Of a stretch of DNA of 36,884 nucleotides, positions 1 to 7,842 are shown one piece after another (positions within the stretch are counted from its first letter, which is position 1; every line of letters begins with the position of its first letter). The stretch is taken from NCBI GenBank assembly GCA_016190245.1, contig JACPQY010000030.1, positions 1 to 36,884 of the forward strand, given 5' to 3'. Origin of the DNA: Nitrospirota bacterium (GTDB lineage Bacteria; JACPQY01). Position numbers and translations under genes: made by a program. Below the pieces are notes generated by a model that saw only the letters and a list, made by a program, of their open reading frames with translations, ran no database searches and was not told where the DNA came from.

Positions 1-2
1 GG

Positions 3-176
3 GCGTTTGGGAATACGGTTTATGCGGTGGCTCGGGGCGAGTCTGGGAGTGGCGGGTGCGAGATGGTGGGGACCGGCTCGGGTTCATCGGGTATGCTGAC
101 GGTGTTGCTGGCGCTGGGCGGCCTCTTCGCCGCCCGGCGCCGCGGTGCCCGCCCGCCGGCGGGGTTCGCGGCGTAG
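3..176 (+). CDS. C-terminal end of an exported protein with a Gly-Cys sorting tail (partial)
   Basis: The reading frame is open from the window edge to TAG at 174-176, so only the last 57 residues are present. They end in a tripartite tail: a Gly/Ser-rich stretch with a Gly-Gly-Cys motif, a short linker, a hydrophobic helix (MLTVLLALGGLFAA) and a basic cluster (RRRGAR), then about eight further residues. This is the architecture of bacterial C-terminal sorting signals such as MYXO-CTERM and related Cys-containing tags. Those tags are cut by a dedicated membrane protease and the protein is left on the cell surface. The rest of the protein, and so its function, lies outside the window. No rhombosortase or CPBP-type sorting protease is seen nearby. 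Assignment to one named tag family is not possible by eye. Confidence 0.65.
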   Translation, partial: AFGNTVYAVARGESGSGGCEMVGTGSGSSGMLTVLLALGGLFAARRRGARPPAGFAA

Positions 177-551
177 GTCTGAGCCAGTCCGCAACTGGCG
201 TGTCGCTGCACGTTCCACTAGAATCCTCCTCCACAGACGCATGAGAATGCCACGTAACATGCCCCGCATCCCCTTGCCGAGGAAGGCATGGGGTCATGCA
301 GTGTCGCCGCGTCCGCCGCGGCGGAGATGGCGCGGCATGGACCATGGCCTGCGGGGCTTTATCTCGTGGCACCATGCCATGTTGCATGCGGCCCATCCTG
401 GGCCGCCACATCTCATGGCACCATGCCTTCCATGGCAAGGTGCCCTCAGTGGCAAGGTGCGTCCCTACGGACTGATCGTAGGGCCCGATTCTCACCTGCC
501 CGTCCGTCCGCCGTGGCGGACTGGACAGGCGGGTCGGTCCGTTTGCTGAGC
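177..551. repeat. Hairpin-rich intergenic region
   Basis: No credible gene lies here. The stretch is a stack of short inverted repeats: the core palindrome TCCGCCGCGGCGGA at 312-325 and TCCGCCGTGGCGGA at 507-520; GGCCCA/TGGGCC near 390-405; GGCACC/GGTGCC arms around 417-443; and CCCTACG/CGTAGGG arms at 463-469 and 477-483. The copy at 507-520 sits inside imperfect outer arms (ACCTGCCCGTCC against GGACAGGCGGGT). An open frame runs through from 288 into the next gene but codes for Cys/Trp/His-rich sequence of no recognisable kind, so I treat it as chance. Confidence 0.6.
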
Positions 552-1205
552 ATGTCGTCGAAAAAAATCTATCTGGCGGCTGCGGCCGCAATCGTGGTTG
601 GCTTGGCTGTCTTGGTCTGGGTCCGCGGAGGGCCTGGAAAGCTGTTCAAGCGGCAGGATCCCTCGAAAGACGTCAACAACGGGATCAAGGCGAGCGAATG
701 GAAGCCCGAGGCGCTCAAGCCGATGATCCAGCGGGTCGCGGCCGAGCATGAGGCCCTCAAACCGCCTGAGGGCGAGGCACCTCCGACTCCGCCCGGAGAG
801 CCTCCATTGGAGGAGATCCTGGAAGTGACCATGAACGGGTGGCGGGAGGCGATCCTGAGTCGAGACCCGACCACGCTGGCGGCCGTGGATGCGGAGATTG
901 AGTCAAAGCCCGAGACCTACAAGCCGCTTCTTATGGAGCTGGCGAAGAACGAGCCCGATCCGCGGGTGCGTGCGTTTTCCGTCCGGCTGCTGGGCAGATA
1001 CCGTTTCCCCGAATGCTTCGATCTCCTCGTCGCGCTTCTCGGAGGGGATCCCAGCCGGTACGTCCGCGAGAACGCAGCCTGGGCCTTGGGAGAGCTGGGG
1101 GATTCCCGCGCGGCGGATGTGCTCGATCGAGCGGCGGATGACGATGAGGTGGAGAAGGTTCGGGAAGAGGCCCGCGGGGCACTGGCCAAGCTTGGCGTGA
1201 AGTGA
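552..1205 (+). CDS. Membrane-anchored HEAT-repeat protein
   Basis: This is a 217-residue protein. The ATG at 552 is chosen because the sequence then begins with a classic signal anchor: MSSKK, then a helix of about 20 hydrophobic residues (YLAAAAAIVVGLAVLVWV). A Pro-rich linker around residues 70-85 (PPEGEAPPTPPGEPP) follows. The C-terminal third carries two or three HEAT/PBS-lyase-like helical repeats, seen in D-PRVRAFSVRLLGRY, RYVRENAAWALGELGD and VREEARGALAKLG. HEAT repeats are protein-binding scaffolds, so a periplasmic scaffold role is inferred and the partner is unknown. Its TGA stop overlaps the GTG start of the next gene (GTGA), so the two are probably co-translated. Longer frames upstream run through the hairpin-rich repeats and are unlikely to be translated. 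Confidence 0.75.
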   Translation: MSSKKIYLAAAAAIVVGLAVLVWVRGGPGKLFKRQDPSKDVNNGIKASEWKPEALKPMIQRVAAEHEALKPPEGEAPPTPPGEPPLEEILEVTMNGWREAILSRDPTTLAAVDAEIESKPETYKPLLMELAKNEPDPRVRAFSVRLLGRYRFPECFDLLVALLGGDPSRYVRENAAWALGELGDSRAADVLDRAADDDEVEKVREEARGALAKLGVK

Positions 1206-2230
1206 GGCGGCCGGCCGCGGGGCCAGGCCCGCTGCGAGAGCTCCTGGCGGCCGTGGATGCCCCACCGCCAGGGGATCTCTGCGTGACGGCCCCCGTATGG
1301 GCGCTGGCCTATCGGTATCGGCTCCAGGACCGGTTGGCTTGGCGTGTGGCCGAGGGATCGCTCAATGCCGATCCGAGCCTTTCCGCGGAGATGCACCACG
1401 TCCGCGCGGTGACGGCGGGACGAAACACCGCGCTTGAGCCGCACCAGTCGCGGCTGCTCGAGGGACTCGATCGGGAGGGGATTCCGGTCCTCCAGTTGAA
1501 GGGCTTGTCGCTCAGCCGCCGGCTGTATGGAGACATCGGCCACAGGGACACATCGGATCTTGACCTCCTGGTTCGGCGCGCGGATGTCTATCGCGCTCTG
1601 CAGCACTTGGCCGAACTGGGCTACTTGCCCGTCGAGGACGTGCCGCGCCTCGATCGTTTCCATCAAGTCCCTCTGGGCTACCGCGGCATCGGCGGGTGGC
1701 GGCCCTCGATCGATCTGCACTGGGCCCTCTGTGCCGACGAATTCGGCCCGCACGCCCGTTTCGATTTCTCGATCCCCGAGGAGGAGGTGTGGCGCCACTC
1801 GGATCCGAGTGCCCATGACTTGGACGATCACATGACCCTGACCGGACTGGTGCTCCACGCGTTCACCAACGCGTTCTCGCGTCTGCGCGACTTCGTGGAC
1901 GTGTTGCATCTCGTCCACCGGGCGGCCCCTTCGCTGGATTGGCCGGCGTGGGGGGGGGATATCGCCAGATTCCGGCTCACCAAGGTGGCGGCATTCCTGT
2001 TCAGCCGCCTCGGGGAATGGTGGCGGATGGAGCTGCCGCCGGAGGTGCACGGCCTCGCGGACCGTGAAGCCGGGCTGGGGGGCCGTCTCGCCTATCTTCG
2101 GAACGCCCCCTTTCGCGGCGATATTGGGGGCTGGCGGGAGAAGTTGAGCACGCCTCTGTTTTTCGAGCCGGCGCCGAGGGTCGTCCGCGCGTATCTCCGG
2201 TTCGTTCCGTTGCTCGGGCGCGCATGGTAG
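1202..2230 (+). CDS. Nucleotidyltransferase family protein (PF14907-like)
   Basis: This is a 342-residue protein starting at a GTG that overlaps the previous stop. The motif at about residues 98-124, Q-LKG.SLSRRLYG....R..SDLDLLV, is the signature of the uncharacterised nucleotidyltransferase family PF14907: a Lys-Gly loop, then Asp119 and Asp121 as the metal-binding pair. The middle has the usual family continuation (DLHWAL, a helical region, RLRDFVDVLHLV). Members often sit with capsule, glycosyltransferase or peptide-modification genes, and their substrates are not established. Here the only neighbours are a HEAT-repeat protein upstream and a reductase-like gene 28 bases downstream, so no pathway can be named. 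The family call is firm; the function is open. Confidence 0.78.
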   Translation: MRRPAAGPGPLRELLAAVDAPPPGDLCVTAPVWALAYRYRLQDRLAWRVAEGSLNADPSLSAEMHHVRAVTAGRNTALEPHQSRLLEGLDREGIPVLQLKGLSLSRRLYGDIGHRDTSDLDLLVRRADVYRALQHLAELGYLPVEDVPRLDRFHQVPLGYRGIGGWRPSIDLHWALCADEFGPHARFDFSIPEEEVWRHSDPSAHDLDDHMTLTGLVLHAFTNAFSRLRDFVDVLHLVHRAAPSLDWPAWGGDIARFRLTKVAAFLFSRLGEWWRMELPPEVHGLADREAGLGGRLAYLRNAPFRGDIGGWREKLSTPLFFEPAPRVVRAYLRFVPLLGRAW

Positions 2231-2258
2231 GATCGCCACTCTTACTCGGGAGGTGATG

Positions 2259-3113
2259 ATGTCCAAGTTCGAGCAGACGACGTTGGGAAGCACCGGTCTC
2301 AAGGTGGGACGGCTGGGGATCGGTTCGAGCTATGGCGTGGGCGCGGCCGAGATCGAATGGGCGGTGGAGCGAGGGGTGACCTATCTCTATTGGGGTTCGG
2401 CGCGTCGCCCCGGGATGCGTGATGCCATCCGGTCTCTCGCGCGGAAAGATCGTACGCGCATCCAGGTCGTGGTCCAGAGCTACACTCGTCTTGCGACCCT
2501 CATGGAGTGGAGCTTGGACCGGGCACTGCGGGACGGACGGATCGACCATGCGGATGTGCTTCTTCTCGGCTGGTGGAATGGTGAGCCGCCCCGGCGGATC
2601 GCTGACGAGGGGAGGCGACTCAAGGAAAAGGGCAAGGTTCGCTTCCTGGCCCTTTCGAGCCACCACCGTCCGTTTGCCGCGCGGGTGCTCCGGGAAAAGT
2701 TAGTGGATGTTCTGCACGTTCGCTACAATGCTGCGCACCGCGGCGCGGAGAAAGAAGTGTTCGCTTTTGCCAAGCCAGGGGGGCCGGGGATCGTGACCTA
2801 CACGACGACGCGCTGGGGGTCGCTCCTGCGCCGGCCCAAGGGGCTGGAGGATTCCGTGCCGGTGCCCGGCGCGACCGACTGCTACCAGTTCGCGCTGACG
2901 AATCCGATCGTGGATGTAGTCATCTGCGGCCCTGCGAACCGCGCGCAGCTCGAGTCGGCCGTGGCGGCGCTCAAGAAAGGTCCCATGCCGAAAGACAAGA
3001 TCGAGTGGATGCATCGCGTGGGGGAGGCCGTCCACAAGCAACCTCCGAGCTACACATGGTTCATGAGGACCGTCGCCGCTCTCGATCTCAGGAAAGGCGC
3101 CAGCCCGCCGTAG
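2259..3113 (+). CDS. Aldo/keto reductase-like protein with altered catalytic site
   Basis: This is a 284-residue protein. The ATG at 2259 is preferred over 2256 because GGGAGG at 2248-2253 is then five bases away. The N-terminus (TTLGSTGLKVGRLGIGSSYG) and the C-terminal half (DCYQFALTNPIVDVVICG...QLESAVAAL) follow the aldo/keto reductase TIM barrel. The catalytic tetrad (Asp, Tyr, Lys, His) does not: Tyr44 of VTYLYWGS stands where the Asp is expected, Gln73 replaces Lys, Gly104 of LLLGWW replaces His, and the usual Tyr is not evident. The fold call is good. Ordinary NADPH-dependent carbonyl reduction is doubtful, and a different chemistry or a binding role is possible. Confidence 0.8.
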   Translation: MSKFEQTTLGSTGLKVGRLGIGSSYGVGAAEIEWAVERGVTYLYWGSARRPGMRDAIRSLARKDRTRIQVVVQSYTRLATLMEWSLDRALRDGRIDHADVLLLGWWNGEPPRRIADEGRRLKEKGKVRFLALSSHHRPFAARVLREKLVDVLHVRYNAAHRGAEKEVFAFAKPGGPGIVTYTTTRWGSLLRRPKGLEDSVPVPGATDCYQFALTNPIVDVVICGPANRAQLESAVAALKKGPMPKDKIEWMHRVGEAVHKQPPSYTWFMRTVAALDLRKGASPP

Positions 3114-3205
3114 GGCACTCGATCTGTCCCGGCTGGCCCCTGGCTTGCGCCGCCAGAGAGGGCGTGGGGGGACGGCCCGCAGCAATGCGGGCGCAGGACC
3201 TACGG
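3108..3205. terminator. Dyad at convergent gene ends
   Basis: CCGTAGG at 3108-3114 and CCTACGG at 3199-3205 form 7-base inverted arms that include or abut the TAG stops of the two convergent genes. Between them CCCGCA-GCAA-TGCGGG forms a 6-bp stem with a tetraloop near 3176-3191. No T-run follows, so a Rho-independent terminator is only a guess. This is the one convergent junction in the window without the TCCGCC-NN-GGCGGA palindrome or the 70-bp repeat. Confidence 0.35.
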
Positions 3206-4258
3206 TAGGTGGGCTTGGGCCAAGGGTTTTGAACCAGACCGCAGGCGCCAGGGCGGCAGAAGCTCTTCCTTGGCGAGGTCCTGCAAGAGCAGTTCGGAAA
3301 AACGGTGGCTTCCCTTTTCGTTGAGGTGGCCCCAGTCCGAGAACAGGGCCGGATCGGAATTGATTTCGCCGACGCGTTCGCCGTTGTAGTTCAAGTAGGG
3401 AAGGCGTGTTCGGTGGACTACCTCATCAACCACGGTGGGACTTTCGCCCTGAATGGATCGGCCTCCTAAGTACTCGGGCACCTGGACAAATACCACATCG
3501 AGACCGTCCTCCTGGATCATGGAGAGCAGGGTCTCGAGAGCCCTGACCTGATGTTCGTCGTGGTGCAGGGCAATGGCGCGCGGCGCGAGGCTTGAGCGGT
3601 GCTCGAGCGGAGCGTAGCCATGATAGAACTTCTCCATCGCGACGTCGTGGTAGTCTGTTCGCGCAACAAAGATGGTTTCGAAATAGAACCTTTCCTTGAT
3701 GAGTGGATAGCGATTCATGATCAGTGTTCTTCTGGAGGTATCCGGACTGACGAGGAGCCGGAGGAATAGTTCGACCGGGAAGTACTCACTGTCATCCTCG
3801 AATTGCCTTTTCCAGAGGTTCTCGTCGAACATGAACCAGTCAACGGCGTACAGGATCGTCGAGGGCCGGTGGGGGGATCTGCGGAAAAGGTTCTCGTACC
3901 AGTTCAGATAGTACCGGGGACTGCTTCCGGCGATGGCGAAGTTATAGACCTCCACTCCCGCCCGCTCGAGCACTCCGGGATGTATGCCGTAGCTCGCGTG
4001 AGAAGAGCCAAAGATAACAAGTTCCGCACGAACTTCCGGGGTCAGCAGCTCCGCGAACTGGAGCTCGGTCGACGTGGTGACGTTACCAGCCATTCGGGCA
4101 TTCAGCAGGATGGCGAGGACGAGGAGCGAGGCGGCCACTCCACCTGCCCGCAGGAGGAAGCGGGCGACGCTGGCCCGCTGGCTCGGGTTTGGAATAGCAG
4201 GGTTTCCAAGAGGCTGCTCCGACGTCCGTCGGAGCCAACCCCAGTGTCGAGCCGACAT
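3200..4258 (-). CDS. SGNH/DltD-like membrane-anchored partner of the O-acyltransferase
   Basis: About 352 residues from the ATG at 4258, which leaves a basic N-terminus and one membrane helix (about residues 38-56). The extracytoplasmic domain carries an SGNH-type first block, VIFGSSHASYGI (residues 81-92, serine and histidine as in DltD-like proteins), an AGSSPRYY block, and a final D308-W-G-H311 block that supplies the Asp and His of the triad. Such proteins move or remove acyl groups on cell-surface polymers with an MBOAT channel, as in DltB/DltD and AlgI/AlgX-J. The MBOAT gene lies just upstream on the same strand. The frame is open further upstream, and an ATG at 4360 would overlap the MBOAT gene by 35 bases, so the start is uncertain. 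Local base composition is less GC-rich than the flanks. Confidence 0.75.
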   Translation of the reverse strand: MSARHWGWLRRTSEQPLGNPAIPNPSQRASVARFLLRAGGVAASLLVLAILLNARMAGNVTTSTELQFAELLTPEVRAELVIFGSSHASYGIHPGVLERAGVEVYNFAIAGSSPRYYLNWYENLFRRSPHRPSTILYAVDWFMFDENLWKRQFEDDSEYFPVELFLRLLVSPDTSRRTLIMNRYPLIKERFYFETIFVARTDYHDVAMEKFYHGYAPLEHRSSLAPRAIALHHDEHQVRALETLLSMIQEDGLDVVFVQVPEYLGGRSIQGESPTVVDEVVHRTRLPYLNYNGERVGEINSDPALFSDWGHLNEKGSHRFSELLLQDLAKEELLPPWRLRSGSKPLAQAHLP

Positions 4259-4325
4259 CAGGCGGACAACCAACCATGAACGGACGCGTCCAGCTTCCCG
4301 GGAGGGTCCCCGTGACTTCCGGCCT

Positions 4326-5792
4326 CTAAAACTGAAAATAGATGAATGAGTTGCTGTCATAGTTGCCCCAAAGCAGGATCGCAAGGACGATGGCGTCGTA
4401 GCTCGCCCATCTGAACCACACGGGTTTCTGAGTGAACCAGACATGGACGGAGAAGCGGCTTTGGAGTTTCTGCACGTAGACCATGAGGCCCGTCACAAGG
4501 ACGGCGACAAGCAGGCCCCTTCTCCCAAGTCCAATCTGGGTGACAAGTCGGTCGATACCGGCCAAGCTGGAGACCTCCAACCAGCCTGTGGTGAGATTCC
4601 TCGCGATGTAGAGCGCGTCCGGTACCGTATTCGCCCGGAAGAAGATCCACGCAAAGCACACCAGAACAAACGTCACACCGATCCTGATCCGCCTGTGAAC
4701 ACCGGGATGACGCGAGAGCCCGCAGCGCTCGGCCCACGTCGTGCGGTAGGTCTGTGTAACGCGAGCGCCGACCATGTACAGGCCGTGGAGTCCGCCCCAG
4801 ATCACAAACGTCCAACTCGCTCCATGCCAAAGGCCGCTGGCAAGAAAGACGACAAACACGTTAAGGGACCACCGTGCGAACGAGACCTTCCGCCCTCCCA
4901 GCGGCAAATAGACGTAGTCCCTGAACCAGGCGGAGAGCGACATGTGCCACCGGCGCCAGAAGTCAGAGATCGACTCCGCGGCGTACGGCCTTTCGAAATT
5001 CGGGCTCAGGTGGAAGCCGAGAACACGCGCCGAGCCGATCCCGATATCCACATAGCCCGAGAAGTCACAGTAGATTTGCAGGGCGAAACAGAAGGTGGCG
5101 AGGACGAACTGAGGGCCGTTGCCGTCCGCCGGATTGGCATAGACGTGGTTCACGACCACGCCAAGACGGTCGGCGATGGCCAACTTCTTGAAGAAGCCCC
5201 AGGCCATCAGCGAGAGCCCACTCGTTGCGAGTGTGTAATCGAACCTTTGGCGGTCACGGAACTGTGGGAGCAACCTGCCGGCCCTCTCGATCGGCCCGGC
5301 CACGAGTTGAGGGAAGAAGGACACGTAGAGCGCAAAGATGCCGAGATGCTGTTCGGCTCGTTGGGTGCCGCGATAGACGTCGAATGTGTAGCTTAGGGTC
5401 TGGAATGTGTAGAAGGAGATCCCGACGGGCAGCAGGAAGTTGTGTTCAGGCAGGCTGACCGTAGAATCGGCCAAGCGGAGCACCGAGTTGAGTGAATGGG
5501 AGAAGAAATTGTAGTACTTGAAGAAGGCCAGCATGCCGAGGTTGGAGAAGAGGCTGAAGAAGAGGAACAGTCGGCGAGTGCGGCGGTTCTCTATGCGCGA
5601 GATGCGCAGCGCAGCGTAGTAGTCGATGAGCGTGGAAAGGAGGACCAAGAGGCCGTACGCGGGCTTCCAAGCTGCGTAGAAGTAGTAGCTGGCGCCCAGC
5701 AGAAGGGCCCATCGAAGGCGGTGGGGTGCGGCGAAGAAGAACACCACGACCATGGGAAAGAACACCAGGAAGCCCAGCGAATTGAACTGCAT
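4326..5792 (-). CDS. MBOAT-family O-acyltransferase (AlgI/DltB-like)
   Basis: This is a 488-residue polytopic membrane protein, the usual size for AlgI-type MBOAT enzymes. The signature blocks are LPVGISFYTFQTLSY (121-135), SFFPQLVAGPIER (158-170), ISDFWRRWHMSLSAWFRDYVY (275-295, His283) and ASGLWHGASWTFVIWGGLHG (318-337), in which His323 is the expected catalytic histidine. AlgI-type proteins carry acetyl groups across the inner membrane to acetylate exopolysaccharide or other surface glycans. The SGNH protein encoded next on the same strand would finish the transfer. No polysaccharide synthase is in the window, so the acceptor is unknown. The start gives the canonical N-terminus MQFNSLGFLVFF, although no clear Shine-Dalgarno is visible. 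Confidence 0.92.
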   Translation of the reverse strand: MQFNSLGFLVFFPMVVVFFFAAPHRLRWALLLGASYYFYAAWKPAYGLLVLLSTLIDYYAALRISRIENRRTRRLFLFFSLFSNLGMLAFFKYYNFFSHSLNSVLRLADSTVSLPEHNFLLPVGISFYTFQTLSYTFDVYRGTQRAEQHLGIFALYVSFFPQLVAGPIERAGRLLPQFRDRQRFDYTLATSGLSLMAWGFFKKLAIADRLGVVVNHVYANPADGNGPQFVLATFCFALQIYCDFSGYVDIGIGSARVLGFHLSPNFERPYAAESISDFWRRWHMSLSAWFRDYVYLPLGGRKVSFARWSLNVFVVFLASGLWHGASWTFVIWGGLHGLYMVGARVTQTYRTTWAERCGLSRHPGVHRRIRIGVTFVLVCFAWIFFRANTVPDALYIARNLTTGWLEVSSLAGIDRLVTQIGLGRRGLLVAVLVTGLMVYVQKLQSRFSVHVWFTQKPVWFRWASYDAIVLAILLWGNYDSNSFIYFQF

Positions 5793-6367
5793 GGCGAACT
5801 GGGCTCGGTCAGGGATTCGTGTCTGGTGTCGAGTAGGTGCCTTCTATCAGCCAGGAAGAGCCGTGCTTGGTGCGCGTGTAGCTCTGCCGGCGGCAGCCTG
5901 AAGAAGTCCAAACGACGCCGAGCCGGGACCGGCCAGGCCGGGACAGGCAACGGTTCACGAAGCCGAGATTGGGTCGCCGAGGCGCCCGGCTGGATGTTGC
6001 TTCACTCATCGGGATCCCCCCGTCAAAGCGGAACCCGTAGCCCAGCTTGCATCACGCAACGGGGATGCCAGAGTGTGATCTAGATCGCAATTCAATCAAT
6101 ACGGATGTGGTTTTGAGAAGATACGACACATCGCCCGTTGCCGATCGCAGGAGTCAGCAGGGGCGGCGCAAGGAAGAGTTTCAACACGGGTGCCGATTCT
6201 TCTGACACCGACTCCAGCGACTGTTGCCCCTCCCGCGCTCCTGTCATCAAGGGAATTCCCCCCGCCTCCGGGGGCTGGGCGGCTGCTCAAAATGGCGGAC
6301 GTGCGGTTGGTGCGGATTCGGCAGGGTGTTCCATTCCCGGCGAGGGAGCGGGAGGGCCCCTTGGGGC
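5793..6367. other. Long intergenic region upstream of the O-acyltransferase
   Basis: No convincing gene. This stretch of 575 bases lies between the MBOAT start and the 3' end of the isochorismatase-like gene, so it should hold the MBOAT promoter. It includes an AT-rich patch (about 6085-6120) next to a CRP-like dyad. A 66-codon minus-strand frame (6009-5809) starts after a G-rich run (GGGGGGAT) that could act as a ribosome site, but its product is Ser/Arg-rich, resembles nothing I know, and is left uncalled. None of the dispersed palindromes occur here. Confidence 0.5.
6074..6089. promoter_or_regulatory. CRP/FNR-like dyad
   Basis: TGTGATCTAGATCGCA matches the CRP-type consensus TGTGA-N6-TCACA with one change, and contains the perfect palindrome GATCTAGATC. 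It lies about 280 bases upstream of the O-acyltransferase start, beside an AT-rich segment. That distance is long for direct activation unless the mRNA has a long leader. Binding by a CRP/FNR-family protein is inferred from the consensus alone. Confidence 0.35.
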
Positions 6368-6940
6368 TCAGGCCAAGTCTCGGACGAGGGAGGAGATCTT
6401 CTTGAAGGCTTCCGTGCCCGCTTGGCGGGTCCAGCCGAAGATGAGCGTTTCAGTCGTGGTCAGGCAGGCGCCCTCTTCGGCCATGAGGGCGAGGGCGGTC
6501 TCGTAGTCGAGGAGCTTCCGGGAGCAGACGGCGTCGCGCAGGACGTACGGCTTGTAGCCGCCGCGCAACAGGCCGGCCACTGTCTGGTAGACGCAGACGT
6601 GCGTTTCCATGCCGGCCACGACGATGTGGGGGCGGTCGAGATCTTGAAGCTTCTGCATGAACCCGGGGACGTCGGAGCAACTGAATGCCAGCTTCGTCAC
6701 GGGTGGGGTTTCAGCGAGCAACGCGCGAATCTCAGGGAGGGTGGGGCCGAGTCCCTTGGGGTACTGCTCGGAATGGACGATCGGCACACCGTACACGGCA
6801 GCGGCCTTGAGGAGGGCCTGGGTATGCTTGAGGACCCGCGGCTTGAGCGACTCGTTCATGGCCGGCCAGAGCTTCTCCTGGAAATCTATGAGGGCCACTA
6901 CCGTGTCCTCGGGGGTCGGGATCGAGATCGGGCGCATCAT
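6368..6940 (-). CDS. Isochorismatase-family cysteine hydrolase
   Basis: This is a 190-residue protein, typical for the family. The catalytic triad is readable: Asp19 in VVALIDFQEKL, Lys83 in PPVTKLAFSC and Cys116 in AGMETHVCVYQT, the last preceded by the family cis-peptide region. The sequence resembles the YcaC-like and nicotinamidase-related branch rather than true isochorismatases, which carry an extra carrier-protein interface. The substrate is probably a small amide or ester and cannot be read from sequence. The second Met (6937) is an equally good start. The gene stands alone on this strand, with the promoter presumably in 6941-7140. Confidence 0.87.
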   Translation of the reverse strand: MMRPISIPTPEDTVVALIDFQEKLWPAMNESLKPRVLKHTQALLKAAAVYGVPIVHSEQYPKGLGPTLPEIRALLAETPPVTKLAFSCSDVPGFMQKLQDLDRPHIVVAGMETHVCVYQTVAGLLRGGYKPYVLRDAVCSRKLLDYETALALMAEEGACLTTTETLIFGWTRQAGTEAFKKISSLVRDLA

Positions 6941-7150
6941 GGGATCAAGGGGAACGCGTGGGGCCCTGGGCTAGCGGAGGCGTGAGCCGCATCCCGTGAG
7001 CGTATCACGAAGAGCCGACGATGCAACGCGCGGAGGGAGTGGTTGCCAGGGGAGGGTGCGGGGCTGTGGCGCTGCCGTGCTATGCCATCGGACCGGTTCT
7101 TTGTGGTTCGCCGGGTCGGGGTGTAGGCTAGGGGCCGAAAGGAGGCGAGG

Positions 7151-7186
7151 ATGCGGCGGGATGGCCCACGCGTGACCTCACCATGA
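7151..7186 (+). CDS. Possible 11-residue leader peptide
   Basis: The strongest Shine-Dalgarno in this gap, AAAGGAGG at 7138-7145, sits five bases before an ATG that opens only 11 codons (MRRDGPRVTSP). Its TGA at 7184-7186 overlaps the ATG of the methyltransferase as ATGA. The methyltransferase has no ribosome-binding site of its own at that start. The arrangement suggests an upstream ORF whose translation delivers ribosomes to the main gene by re-initiation. It has not been tested, and an unnoticed start of the main gene elsewhere would remove the need for it. Confidence 0.4.
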   Translation: MRRDGPRVTSP

Positions 7187-7839
7187 CGTCAATGGCCGAT
7201 CCTGCGGCGATGTTCACGGAGCGGAATCGCAGCTACGTCCGTTTCGTCCGATCGGTCTTGTACCCGCAAGGGCTCCGATCCTACTTTCTCCGATCACCAC
7301 GCCTGCGGACGGGGCTCCGCGTCCTCGATGCGGGCTGTGGAACGGGCATCCTGACACTGGCGCTGCATGAGGCTTGCCTTAGGCGGGGCGTTCCACCGGT
7401 CGCTCTCGACGCCTTCGACCTCACGCCCGCGATGCTCGATCGCTTTCGGGAAACGCTCGCCGCGAGAGTGATCAACGGTATCGCCACCACCCAGGCCGAT
7501 GTTCTGCACCTGGAGGCCCTTCCCCCTTCCTGGACAGGGTACGATCTCATCGTTTCGGCCTCGATGATGGAATACCTGCCGCGCCCGAGCTTGCCTGACG
7601 CCCTTGCCGGCCTGAAGGCTCGCCTCAATCCGGGAGGCAGCTTGGTGCTCTTCATCACGAGGCGGAACTGGCTGATGAACCTGATGATCGGACGCTGGTG
7701 GGAGTCGAATCTCTACGACGCCGGGGAGATCGAAGGGGCGTTCCAGCGCGCCGGATTCTCGAGGGTGGTGTTCGGGAGTTTCCCGGGCTTCTTCCGCTAT
7801 CTGGCTCTCTGGGGCTACATCGTCGAAGCGGAGGCATGA
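7183..7839 (+). CDS. SAM-dependent class I methyltransferase
   Basis: This is a 218-residue protein with a Rossmann methyltransferase fold. Motif I is VLDAGCGTGILTLAL (residues 47-61), an acidic residue follows after strand 2 (DAFDLTPAMLDRF), and the post-motifs are DLIVSASMMEYL and LNPGGSLVLFI. The C-terminal part is consistent with small-molecule methylation. The substrate is unknown. The ATG at 7183 overlaps the stop of a short leader ORF; an ATG at 7192 is the alternative. The next gene starts four bases after the stop and encodes an NAD(P)-binding epimerase-like protein, so both may act on one metabolite. Confidence 0.85.
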   Translation: MTSMADPAAMFTERNRSYVRFVRSVLYPQGLRSYFLRSPRLRTGLRVLDAGCGTGILTLALHEACLRRGVPPVALDAFDLTPAMLDRFRETLAARVINGIATTQADVLHLEALPPSWTGYDLIVSASMMEYLPRPSLPDALAGLKARLNPGGSLVLFITRRNWLMNLMIGRWWESNLYDAGEIEGAFQRAGFSRVVFGSFPGFFRYLALWGYIVEAEA

Positions 7840-7842
7840 GGA

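Noticed and set aside
917-2302. Long minus-strand open frame (461 codons) opposite the HEAT and nucleotidyltransferase genes
   Set aside because: Arg/Pro/His-rich product with no family pattern, antisense to two recognisable genes; a GC-rich shadow.
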